Source: Legionella fallonii LLAP-10
GTDB lineage: Bacteria > Pseudomonadota > Gammaproteobacteria > Legionellales > Legionellaceae
DNA: 64,000 nt
Assembly (NCBI RefSeq): GCF_000953135.1
Contig: NZ_LN614827.1
Location: forward strand, 2,261,001-2,325,000
Reading direction: 5' to 3'
Shown: piece by piece, positions 46,535-54,669 of the stretch
Layout: each line of letters opens with the position of its first letter
Position numbering within the stretch: position 1 is the stretch's first letter
Notes under the pieces: generated by a model
Databases searched by the model: none
The model's input: only the letters and a program-made list of their open reading frames with translations
Told to the model about the DNA's origin: nothing
Translations under genes and position numbers: made by a program

Positions 46535-48182
46535 TAGGTATCTCCTGCTGCGGGGTAGGAACAATATCCTCGCTAGTTTTATTTTCAGCAGTAAATATTG
46601 ATTTGCTCATTGACTCCACTAATAAACCAATGTTAACCGTTGGCTTTCGGACCGGAATTACTTCTTCGGTGTTATCTATGTCTATTGTTGGGACAGAGAA
46701 AACAGATTCAGATCCGCCCAGTTCAACATTTAAATTGAGTCCTAATGAAAATTTTGTATCAAGGTATTCTAGCCGTTCAGCGTCTGATGTAAATGCAGCA
46801 AATTTCTTTTGGTCAATTTGGTATGCAAGAATTTTATCTACATGCTCAATGCGTAACAACCCATTTACAAAAAGCTTGGACAGTATTGGATTATTAAAAA
46901 ATATACCGCAGTGTCTCGACATGAATAATGCATTAATATTTTGCAAATTTGCCTCAGGATGTGCATCAAGACAAGACGCAATAATTTCGATTCCTGGCAG
47001 ATTAGATTTTACAATATTGCAGACGGCCTTATTAACAGTTATTTCTTTTGGCACTGAAACCATCGCATTAAATAAATTGCGAGGATCGACTAATCCTTTC
47101 TGCATTAATTCCAAAACTGCCTTATTTGAGAAAACATCCTTAAAGTTCATATTTTCAAAGCAGATTTCCATAGGAGAAGCAAATGAAAACGCAAGTTCAA
47201 ATAATGGATGAGCTTGAAATAGACCATTTTTATATAAGGGAAACTTTTTGCTGATTGTTAATGCCTTCGTTAAAAGACTATGAACTACTGGATATTTATC
47301 CTGATAGCATATATCAATAAGGGTGTTTTCATCAAAGTCACTAGTATTTTCCAGAGCAAATACTACCTCTCCTGACATCTGGGCAGCAAGTGTTTTAACT
47401 GATTTATTTCTAATTTTATTCTCAACTTTAAAGTCAGGATATAAATTAGCAGGCAAAAATGTAGCGAAGCGCGAGTTTTCTAAGATAAGACTTGCTTGCT
47501 TTTCCGGAAGAGCTTCTTTATTTTTTACATAATCAACATATTTTAATAACATACTGACACTTTGAGATGGATATATGTATTGGGGGGGCAACTCATTCCA
47601 AGAAAACAACGTATGCGTTTTATCCGTTGTATCTCCTGCAATATTATCCAATAAACCAGAAATTGCGGTATCACTAGCAGTAAGTAATAAATGATGGATA
47701 CTGAATACAGGACAATGAACGGAATCGGCTTGAAAAACATCTCCTCCTGGAATCACAAAATGGATACCCAATTCATCAGCAATTTTAATGAACTCACTAT
47801 AATAACCCGAGTACCCTCTATACTGATCGGCAATAAATGCTAATGGTTTTTTCCCTGGCTCAAAATATAGATCTACGGTGCAGTAATGAATGGTTTCAGG
47901 TGATCGTTGATGTGCTTTGCTGCGTGAGCCCACTTCAATCAAAAACTGATAATGCCCCTGAGAATTTTTCAATGTATCAACGTCCAGGGTACTTTTAAGA
48001 AATGATTGCAATTCATTTTTGTGCACAATATGAACATTGTGTAGTCGTCCTTGATTCTGGTATAATGCTACCATGCAACGAAGAGCCTCTTCACTTGCTA
48101 TTACATCAGAGCCATAATGTGCTAGTTCAGCTAAATCATCACAAATTAAATCGGATAAGGATCGTCTCATGTTTAACTTCAT
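46527..48182 (-). CDS. YopJ-family (C55) acetyltransferase-like effector
   Basis: A 551-aa protein. Residues about 75-250 match the YopJ fold: IHYCTVDLYFEPGKKP aligns with the YopJ segment around its catalytic His. AFIADQ follows at the position of the catalytic Glu, and QADSVHCPVFSIHHL aligns with QRSSSECGIFSFAL around the catalytic Cys. The triad would be His99, Asp119 and Cys157, with Asp replacing Glu. YopJ proteins acetylate Ser, Thr or Lys of host kinases and other targets and need inositol hexakisphosphate. The remaining 300 residues are an extra helical domain, ending in an acidic tail (TSEDIVPTPQQEIPIN). I chose the ATG at 48180-48182; 48170 is the alternative and neither has a clear ribosome site. 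Confidence 0.7.
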   Translation of the reverse strand: MKLNMRRSLSDLICDDLAELAHYGSDVIASEEALRCMVALYQNQGRLHNVHIVHKNELQSFLKSTLDVDTLKNSQGHYQFLIEVGSRSKAHQRSPETIHYCTVDLYFEPGKKPLAFIADQYRGYSGYYSEFIKIADELGIHFVIPGGDVFQADSVHCPVFSIHHLLLTASDTAISGLLDNIAGDTTDKTHTLFSWNELPPQYIYPSQSVSMLLKYVDYVKNKEALPEKQASLILENSRFATFLPANLYPDFKVENKIRNKSVKTLAAQMSGEVVFALENTSDFDENTLIDICYQDKYPVVHSLLTKALTISKKFPLYKNGLFQAHPLFELAFSFASPMEICFENMNFKDVFSNKAVLELMQKGLVDPRNLFNAMVSVPKEITVNKAVCNIVKSNLPGIEIIASCLDAHPEANLQNINALFMSRHCGIFFNNPILSKLFVNGLLRIEHVDKILAYQIDQKKFAAFTSDAERLEYLDTKFSLGLNLNVELGGSESVFSVPTIDIDNTEEVIPVRKPTVNIGLLVESMSKSIFTAENKTSEDIVPTPQQEIPIN

Positions 48183-48352
48183 ATAATTAACGTAAATACA
48201 GTTGTACCATAATATTATTAAGTAAATATTAAACAGACGCTCTTGACGATGAAAAATCAATAAAAGTCCATTAAACTACATCCATTGCCCCTGTATTTTC
48301 ATTATGCGAATTATAAACCGCTTTTAAATTGGTTTTATGAACGCTCTATCTC

Positions 48353-48410
48353 TTTTATTAGTCGACGTGATTGTTTCTGGAAGTTTAATGACCATGGGTA
48401 TGATGATGCC
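48353..48410 (+). pseudogene. fliP: fliP fragment (duplicated scrap)
   Basis: About 58 bases nearly identical to fliP 45197-45258 (shared TTTATTAGTCGAC, TGATTGTTTCTGG and TTTAATGACCATGGGTATGA). It encodes part of the FliP sequence LLVDLIVSG without start or context. It shows that the block holding the 276-aa and YopJ-like genes is bracketed by fliP sequence. Confidence 0.85.
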
Positions 48411-48463
48411 AAGTATACGTAGAGTTAATAGAAAGGTGTCCCGATTGGTTTTTAGCTCAGTTT

Positions 48464-48610
48464 GTCAGACAATTTGTTACCTAATGGCGCTTACTTAAGA
48501 AAAAAACAGAAGAACTCGCCTTGATCATAGCGTTCCTGGATGCCAATCCGAGAGACCATGAGCGTAGCGAATTCCTTAAGTAAATGCCATTAGGCAATTT
48601 GTTGCCCGAC
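48464..48610. mobile_element. 147-base element with 36-base imperfect inverted ends
   Basis: The left arm (48464-48499) and right arm (48575-48610) are imperfect inverted copies: CCTAATGGC and TTACTTAAG on the left face CTTAAGTAA and GCCATTAGG on the right. The outer end of the right arm carries the family B motif GCAATTTGTTGCCCGAC. The 75-base centre has no reading frame. This is typical of a MITE-like, non-autonomous element. Confidence 0.6.
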
Positions 48611-48634
48611 ATTTAATGATAAGCGATTATTATC

Positions 48635-49084
48635 TCAGGATGTGAATGACTTAATTATCAGCTTATCTAAACCATTTTTTTGGAATTCCTGTTGATACCG
48701 TTCCTCAAAGGCATCAATCCGTTTGCCCCGTTCCTTAATATCCATGTTGCTAAATGCCTCTTTACCCACTTCTTGAATAGCATCTCTCATTGCTAGACGG
48801 TGGGTAAGTTCATGCCAAAATATAGTATCTTCAAAGGGCTCAATAAATCGAGTTTGAAGTTCTTTTTCATAGCTTTGTGTTTCAAAATAGTCATTCAGTG
48901 TATTGTCGAATTCTATATACTGCTCCGCATCCATTTGTTTATACAAGGAAAATAACTTAGTCCTTAAGCCATGATGTTCCGGATGTTGGGTCTCAACCTC
49001 AGAAAAAGCTTCCAACATCCAACCTGCGACACAGACCATATCAAGCAATAACCGGTATTCTCTTTTAGTAATATCAATTGTCAT
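48635..49084 (-). CDS. Hypothetical cytoplasmic protein
   Basis: A 149-aa acidic, largely helical protein I do not recognise. It has no signal peptide or membrane segment. Motifs such as DTIFWHELTHRLAMRDAIQE and FEERYQQEFQKNGLDKLII suggest one compact helical domain. HELTH resembles a zinc-protease HExxH in spacing (H-E-L-T-H) and could bind metal, but no third ligand is evident. It starts 20 bases downstream of tRNA-Gly on the same strand and may be co-transcribed with it. Confidence 0.6.
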   Translation of the reverse strand: MTIDITKREYRLLLDMVCVAGWMLEAFSEVETQHPEHHGLRTKLFSLYKQMDAEQYIEFDNTLNDYFETQSYEKELQTRFIEPFEDTIFWHELTHRLAMRDAIQEVGKEAFSNMDIKERGKRIDAFEERYQQEFQKNGLDKLIIKSFTS

Positions 49085-49103
49085 TGTTTATCTCATTCAA
49101 TTG

Positions 49104-49174
49104 AGCGGGTGATGGGAATCGAACCCACGCTATCAGCTTGGGAAGCTGAAGTTCTACCATTGAACTACACCCGC
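49104..49174 (-). tRNA. tRNA-Gly (CCC)
   Basis: Cloverleaf on the minus strand: acceptor GCGGGTG, anticodon stem TCAGC/GCTGA with loop TTCCCAA (anticodon CCC), T-arm GGTTCGATTCC, discriminator T. Unlike the other tRNAs here, CCA is not encoded (CAA follows), so it must be added by the CCA-adding enzyme. Confidence 0.94.
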
Positions 49175-49437
49175 ATAATGTGGAAGGAATATCAGGTTAA
49201 CAAATTTTTCTCTCGCATTGAAGATGTCAGTAAATATTCTAGATACTGATCAATGGGTGAAAGTCAGGAAGACTGTACCCTATATTTCGTTCGTGCTGAC
49301 CAGTCCCCAGAGAGGGCATACTCAACGCGAGATCAACAGGACTAAACTTGCTTCAGTGAATGCCATTAACTGTTCATGTACATCCAGGGATTTTTTCTTC
49401 CGTTTGATCCATATTTTATGCCTCAATAAGATCGACT

Positions 49438-50454
49438 CTATTGATTTATTTTCAGAACCATACGAAAACGCGCCGCGTTTTTCTTCATCTTTTCGTAGGC
49501 TTCGGGCGCTTTTTCAAAAGGCACAACTTCATTCATCGAGTGAACATGTTCCTGGCAGCTAAAATTCAAGGTGTCTTCAATGTCCCTTGCGGTTCCGGAT
49601 GCTGAACCTTGAATGGTTTTTGTTCCAGAAATAAGTTGAGGAATTGAGATTTCTATAGGTTCATGAGAAACGCCAACAACGATTAATTTACCTCGAGCTT
49701 TTAGTCCGCCTAAAAGTGGTCCCATGGATTTGCCGTTGGCCGCAGTAGCCAGAATAGCATCAGCACCACCAAGTTTTAAAAGAGCTTCCGCAGGATCTTG
49801 CGCCTCACTATCGATATATTGCTCAGCCCCCAGCTCGAGAGCTAATTTTTCTTTTTCTTTACCGCGAGCAATAGCTATGGTGTAAAAACCCATATGTCGA
49901 GCAAATTGGACACCCAAATGCCCAAGTCCACCTATGCCTTGTATTGCTACAACGTCTCCTGGACGAAGATTAGCATTACGTAAGGCATTATAGGTAGTGA
50001 CTCCAGCACAAAGCAATGGAGCGGCATCTTCAGCATTTAATTCGTCGGGCAGAGACGCAAGAGATCGCGCTTCAACAATGACTGATTCGGCATAACCGCC
50101 ATCCATAGAAAAGCCCGGAATGATTAGCTTTGCGCAATTGATAAAATCTCCGCGACGGCATGACTCACATTCACGGCATTCGCCACCAAACCAACCTACA
50201 CCAACTCGCTGTCCGATTTTCCAATGATTAACTTCTGCGCCAACCGCATCTATTCGGCCTGCAATTTCATGGCCCGGTACTAAAGGATATTTGAGTCCAG
50301 GCCATAGTCCCTCAACAGCCATCACATCCGTATGGCAAACTCCCGCGGCTTCAACACGAAGACGAACTTGGCCTGGCCCAGGCTCACGTAGAGGCCTTTC
50401 AACCAGATTAAGCTTACCTGGTGTAGTAATTTCTATTGCTCGGTATGTTTTCAT
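49438..50454 (-). CDS. Zinc-dependent alcohol dehydrogenase
   Basis: A 338-aa medium-chain dehydrogenase/reductase. Catalytic zinc ligands lie in GVCHTD and GHEIAG, structural zinc ligands in the four-Cys segment CRECESCRRGDFINC, and the Rossmann motif is GIGGLGHLGVQFA. The closest described type is the AdhA/AdhP group that oxidises primary alcohols. The ATG at 50452-50454 has AAGGAG 8 bases upstream, so it is preferred over the ATG two codons earlier, which is too close to that site. It appears as a single gene among effector-like genes. Confidence 0.9.
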   Translation of the reverse strand: MKTYRAIEITTPGKLNLVERPLREPGPGQVRLRVEAAGVCHTDVMAVEGLWPGLKYPLVPGHEIAGRIDAVGAEVNHWKIGQRVGVGWFGGECRECESCRRGDFINCAKLIIPGFSMDGGYAESVIVEARSLASLPDELNAEDAAPLLCAGVTTYNALRNANLRPGDVVAIQGIGGLGHLGVQFARHMGFYTIAIARGKEKEKLALELGAEQYIDSEAQDPAEALLKLGGADAILATAANGKSMGPLLGGLKARGKLIVVGVSHEPIEISIPQLISGTKTIQGSASGTARDIEDTLNFSCQEHVHSMNEVVPFEKAPEAYEKMKKNAARFRMVLKINQ

Positions 50455-50670
50455 TGACATCACTCCTTGAAGATTGGTGTTTGCAGATGAGGATAAATTG
50501 ACTTTATCTTTGTATCACAGAAACACATCCCTACGTGTTCTTTGAAGTATAATTCATTCTCGCCTTTCGGCAAGTCAGCTTATATCAATCTATATCGTTT
50601 ACTTGGAGCGTATTACCACGACAATCCTCTTACATGTTCTGTTGTTGGATCAAAAACTTAGAATCAGCCT

Positions 50671-50698
50671 CTTGCTCCGGCTCAAGAGCCGGAGCAAG
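50671..50698 (-). terminator. Hairpin after the repeat-containing effector gene
   Basis: CTTGCTCCGGCTC and GAGCCGGAGCAAG are perfect 13-base arms with a 2-base gap, about 10 bases past the stop of the minus-strand gene. No T run follows directly. Confidence 0.55.
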
Positions 50699-50708
50699 GA
50701 CTGGAGAT

Positions 50709-53519
50709 CTAGAACGACAAAATAGCTGGTGGTACCACGTTATCAATTGTTCCGTTGATCCCTTTTGTCATTTTACAAGAGTCAGTTTCATGGACAAAGA
50801 AAAAGGATCTGTTGTTTGCCAGATTAATTGCTCCTTTGATGAGTAATCCAATACCTAAAGTTCCAATTGCTAAAGCCAGATTGGTTAGAAAATCGGACCA
50901 GCCTCGGTGTTGATCAAGCTCCTTTCGTGCTTCTTTAATAGAAGTATTACAATTCTTTTTAAATACTTCATAGGATTGTGAAGTAGGCTTATTAGAGAAA
51001 TAAATCGCCCCGGCATCATTTAACTTGTCATACAGATCTAATGCAGCCTTGTGGGCTTTTTCCATTCCTCGCTGGTCTAGCTCAACTATTTTATTATCTA
51101 GCAACTTAAGTTGCGCTGCAAAAGCCTGATGATTCTGTTCGTGCTCTTGTTTTACAATAAGCTCTTGAGCTTCACGCGCTTGTCGTGCTTTCTCTGCGCG
51201 ACGCTCTTGCTCTGCTTGACGCTCTTGTGCAAGACGTTGTTCTTCGGCACGACGCTCTTGTTCTGCTTGACGCTCTTGTGCAAGACGTTGTTCTTCGGCA
51301 CGACGTTCTTGTTCTGCTTGACGCTCTTGTGCAAGACGTTGTTCTTCGGCACGACGTTCTTGTTCTGCTTGACGCTCTTGTGCAAGACGTTGTTCTTCGG
51401 CACGACGTTCTTGTTCTGCTCGACGCTCTTGTGCAAGACGTTGTTCTTCGGCACGACGTTCTTGTTCTGCTCGACGCTCTTGTGCAAGACGTTGTTCTTC
51501 GGCACGACGTTCTTGTTCTGCTCGACGCTCTTGTGCAAGGCGTTGTTCTTCGGCACGACGTTCTTGTTCTGCTCGACGCTCTTGTGCAAGGCGTTGTTCT
51601 TCGGCACGACGTTCTTGTTCTGCTCGACGCTCTTGTGCAAGGCGTTGTTCTTCGGCACGACGTTCTTGTTCTGCTCGACGCTCTTGTGCAAGGCGTTGTT
51701 CTTCTGCACGACGCTCTTGTTCTGCTCGACCGCCCTCTTTCACCGCTGGCTCTACACGATGCCCTTGAGTTTTTCTCATCTGCCCTGTTAATTCTGTTGC
51801 TTGAGCAAATAAGTCATTAAATTGTCTTTTTGCTGAAACCTCATTAAACTCGGTGAGTACCTCGTTAACTGCTGAAAATCGACCTGATTGTTTAACTCTA
51901 TTCCTAACTACACTATAGTTGTATTGAAAGTCATCCTCAGCATTCGAAGGCATGGCATGAGATCGACTAAAGTTGAACATAGTTAACGTTTTTGCGGTTC
52001 CCACTACTAAAGAAGTTGGAGGTGGTTGAAGGCAATTAATTAATGCATCAAAAGTTACTTTCTCGCCTTTTTTATTAGCAACAACTTTAATGTGCTCATC
52101 TAATTTGGGGTAGTGTCTTAATATTTCTTGAACTTTTCCTTTATCAAGTACTCCCTCTGTATTTTGCATTTCAATAACAAGTCCATCTAGATCTGTGTTG
52201 AACAACTCTCCTGCCTGAGCATAAATTTCGTCGTCCAATAATTCTGGTGCTACGGTTCGAACGGTTTGCCTATAAGTATCGAGCAACTTGCCGTAATCCT
52301 CAAATAACTCTTCACCTTGATGAACAACCACTCCCTCCATTACTCGTCTAATAGCGTGGCGAGCTTCGCGAGAAACTATAATAGAAGTTGAGAGGTGCTT
52401 GGTAGAATAGAATTCTTTTCGCTGTCCATTAAGCCATTTCATGGCGGGCTTAAAATTATTATCTCCGCCACACTCCAACGAGTTACTTATTGTAACCCCA
52501 TTATCTTTTAAAAGAGGTTGATATAAACTTAAGTAGGCTGTACTAAAACAACTCCCTAATACCACCGCAGAAAATTGGCTACTTTTGTTATTTAAGGCAT
52601 CCGTAATACTCACCAATTGTTGCCTACTGAGATTACTTGAACCTTGGATTGGAGCTCCATGTCCTCCTCCAAGGTACAACATATCAAAATCGGTATTTGT
52701 GGGTATTTTTTCCAATTTTTCTATGATATAAGCAGCATTTATATCGTTGACTATTCCAATATTATCTAGCCCATTAAGATGATAGATAACATGATTTCCT
52801 GTTTTTTCTTTAACAGTTTCGTAAATATAATCACGCACCGTTTGTAACTTAAATAAGGCTAGAGCTTGGTCTAACTGGTCGCCAATAGATACGGCATCGG
52901 ATCGCATAAGATTAATTAATTCATTAAATTCTCGCGGGGCTTGTTGATTAGGCTCTAAACCATCTAAAGCAACTTTTAAGTCACTATATGCAATCCCTTC
53001 GATATTTCTTATAATCAAAGCTTTTCTAGTCATTGGAACAGGTGGTTGTATTTCCTTACGCTTGAATTTTTCAGGTAACTCCGTAGCTGTCATTTTAATC
53101 CCATGATGATCCCGGCCATCTTCTTTAAATCCAAGATTTTTGTAAAACTGGATAGCCTTCTCGTTATCATGATCAACATGTAGTTTTATTGCGAACGGAC
53201 GCTTGCTTTTTTTAGAATTTTCATCCTCTTGTAACATCACTTTTTCCATAAGTACGGTACCAATACCGCGCTTCCCAGCTCTAGGATCTGAACCTAGATT
53301 GCTAATATAGGTATGGCCTTCTTCTTGTGTTGCAAAAATATATCCAAGTATTGTGTCGGGCTGTCCTTCATCATAAAAAACATGGCAACTGTCTTCGTTA
53401 AAAAATTGATTGAAATCGGTTTCCCTCCATCCACCTAAGGGATCAACGACACTGAAAATGATTTTATCTAAAGTAAGAACTTGGTCTTTATCTTTTAGAG
53501 CTAAAGAACGAATTGGCAT
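50709..53519 (-). CDS. Multidomain effector-like protein: GNAT, caspase/CHAT-like, repeat, membrane hairpin
   Basis: A 936-aa protein. Residues about 1-150 are a GNAT N-acetyltransferase domain, with the acetyl-CoA loop RAGKRGIGTVLM and AIQFYKNLGF. Residues about 230-400 resemble a clan CD cysteine protease (caspase/CHAT type): LYLGGGHGAP supplies His287 and VVLGSCFS supplies Cys324. Residues about 600-790 are ten-odd copies of a 17-residue charged unit (EQERRAEEQRLAQERRA) forming a long helix. A hydrophobic stretch near the C-terminus (about 890-915, LALAIGTLGIGLLIKGAINL) looks like a membrane hairpin. No signal peptide. I used the ATG at 53517-53519; a TTG four codons earlier is possible. 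Ribosome site weak. A secreted, host-membrane-targeted enzyme is the likeliest reading. Confidence 0.75.
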   Translation of the reverse strand: MPIRSLALKDKDQVLTLDKIIFSVVDPLGGWRETDFNQFFNEDSCHVFYDEGQPDTILGYIFATQEEGHTYISNLGSDPRAGKRGIGTVLMEKVMLQEDENSKKSKRPFAIKLHVDHDNEKAIQFYKNLGFKEDGRDHHGIKMTATELPEKFKRKEIQPPVPMTRKALIIRNIEGIAYSDLKVALDGLEPNQQAPREFNELINLMRSDAVSIGDQLDQALALFKLQTVRDYIYETVKEKTGNHVIYHLNGLDNIGIVNDINAAYIIEKLEKIPTNTDFDMLYLGGGHGAPIQGSSNLSRQQLVSITDALNNKSSQFSAVVLGSCFSTAYLSLYQPLLKDNGVTISNSLECGGDNNFKPAMKWLNGQRKEFYSTKHLSTSIIVSREARHAIRRVMEGVVVHQGEELFEDYGKLLDTYRQTVRTVAPELLDDEIYAQAGELFNTDLDGLVIEMQNTEGVLDKGKVQEILRHYPKLDEHIKVVANKKGEKVTFDALINCLQPPPTSLVVGTAKTLTMFNFSRSHAMPSNAEDDFQYNYSVVRNRVKQSGRFSAVNEVLTEFNEVSAKRQFNDLFAQATELTGQMRKTQGHRVEPAVKEGGRAEQERRAEEQRLAQERRAEQERRAEEQRLAQERRAEQERRAEEQRLAQERRAEQERRAEEQRLAQERRAEQERRAEEQRLAQERRAEQERRAEEQRLAQERRAEQERRAEEQRLAQERQAEQERRAEEQRLAQERQAEQERRAEEQRLAQERQAEQERRAEEQRLAQERQAEQERRAEKARQAREAQELIVKQEHEQNHQAFAAQLKLLDNKIVELDQRGMEKAHKAALDLYDKLNDAGAIYFSNKPTSQSYEVFKKNCNTSIKEARKELDQHRGWSDFLTNLALAIGTLGIGLLIKGAINLANNRSFFFVHETDSCKMTKGINGTIDNVVPPAILSF
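51200..51728 (-). repeat. Ten-copy 51-base tandem repeat inside the effector gene
   Basis: A 51-base unit (17 codons) is repeated about ten times with few base changes. The changes are mostly T/C or A/G at set positions (GCTTGACG versus GCTCGACG; CAAGACG versus CAAGGCG), grouped in neighbouring copies. That is the pattern of recent tandem duplication. Because 51 is divisible by 3, two further frames on the plus strand and one more on the minus strand are also open through the array. Confidence 0.95.
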
Positions 53520-53773
53520 AATAATGTTCAACTAAACGAGAAAGTAATAATATAACAAATTAAAGTTAAGAAATTATTAAGCACATTAATCATTAAATAG
53601 ATTTAATGCGATTATTTTACGCATCAATGACTTAAGCATTTTTGCAAGTCATGGCTACGAAAAGTTCCCCTCCCTCGTACGAAGAATTTTGTTTGGAAAG
53701 AAGTCTAATAAATCGCGGGAAGTGCTAAATATGGTATAAACTTGATAGAGGCAATAACTTTCTTAAACTCAAA

Positions 53774-54559
53774 ATGTGTCTTGCATTAATCGCAGTGAAA
53801 CAACATCCTGAATATCCTATTATTATTTTATCTAATCGTGATGAGTTTTACATAAGACCCACAGAGCCGGCCCACTATTGGCAGGATTCTCCTCGCTTAT
53901 TTGCAGGACAAGATTTAGTTGGCGGTGGTAGTTGGCTTGGCATCAATAAAAATGGACAATTTGCGTTGGTCACTAATTATAGAAATCCCAAAGCTTATGA
54001 TACCTCGCTGTTATCGAGAGGAGTTCTAGTCAAAGAGTACTTGCAAAAAAATATTGATCCATACGCTTACATCAAAACAATTAGCCCATCCGCCCATCAA
54101 TATAATTTATATAGTTTAATTGTTGGGAATTTGAATGAAATCTTTTACTACTCCAATGTAGAAGAAAAAACTATAAAATTAAAGCCTGGTCTTTATGGTT
54201 TAAGTAACCATTTGTTAGATACTCCCTGGTATAAGGTATCAAGGATAAAAAAATTATTTAAACAAGCGCTCTCTAGACAAGTCGCAGCAAATACACCCGA
54301 CCAAATTGAGGCGCACTTATTTCCGATTTTAGAAGATCAAACCCCTGCCCCAGACAATTTATTACCAAAAACCGGTGTAACACAAGATTTAGAAAAAGCC
54401 TTAAGCTCCATTTTTGTAAACATACCTCAGCATGATTATGGAACCAGGAACTCGACACTGCTTTTATTTTCTAAAAACAAGGTTTATTTTTCTGAGAAAG
54501 TATTTAAAAACGCAAAAATGATTTTTAATCAAAGACAGAACATTATTCTGACCACCTAA
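53774..54559 (+). CDS. NRDE / TANGO2-family protein
   Basis: A 261-aa protein of the NRDE family, named for the Asn-Arg-Asp-Glu motif seen here in SNRDEFYIRP (about residue 21). The family starts MCLALIAV, and the invariant Cys2 is thought to be an N-terminal nucleophile as in Ntn hydrolases. GGGSWLGINKNGQFALVTNYR is also typical. The human member TANGO2 affects Golgi organisation and haem or lipid handling. The bacterial function is unknown. Single gene between effector-like genes. Confidence 0.88.
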   Translation: MCLALIAVKQHPEYPIIILSNRDEFYIRPTEPAHYWQDSPRLFAGQDLVGGGSWLGINKNGQFALVTNYRNPKAYDTSLLSRGVLVKEYLQKNIDPYAYIKTISPSAHQYNLYSLIVGNLNEIFYYSNVEEKTIKLKPGLYGLSNHLLDTPWYKVSRIKKLFKQALSRQVAANTPDQIEAHLFPILEDQTPAPDNLLPKTGVTQDLEKALSSIFVNIPQHDYGTRNSTLLLFSKNKVYFSEKVFKNAKMIFNQRQNIILTT

Positions 54560-54669
54560 ATCATTGACGTAATGATGTCAAGTTTTTAGCCTTGATTACG
54601 ACTTCGTCTCTATCAAAGCTTTGGCTAATAAACATTAAATTTCCCATCTAGATCTCAACAAGGTAATAA

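Larger units (their letters stand above)
48183..48634. other. Gene-free 452-base gap with remnants
   Basis: The gap contains the AT-rich upstream region of the YopJ-like gene, a duplicated fliP scrap (48353-48410) and a 147-base inverted-repeat element (48464-48610). No intact gene was recognised. Confidence 0.6.

Noticed and set aside
46603..47211. 202-aa plus-strand frame
   Set aside because: It is antisense to the C-terminal half of the YopJ-like gene and has no ribosome site or recognisable domain.
49218..49562. 114-aa plus-strand frame between tRNA-Gly and the alcohol dehydrogenase
   Set aside because: It extends into the antisense of the dehydrogenase and has no recognisable features. 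A decayed gene in 49200-49437 is possible but not supported.
51200..51728. CRISPR-like array
   Set aside because: The units are directly adjacent with no unique spacers and lie inside a coding sequence.
51111..51820. Long open frames on both strands through the effector's repeat array, giving apparent 185-, 211- and 226-aa proteins
   Set aside because: They are open only because the 51-base unit is a multiple of three and lacks stops in those frames. Their products are monotonous, and the annotated frame alone joins recognisable domains on both sides.
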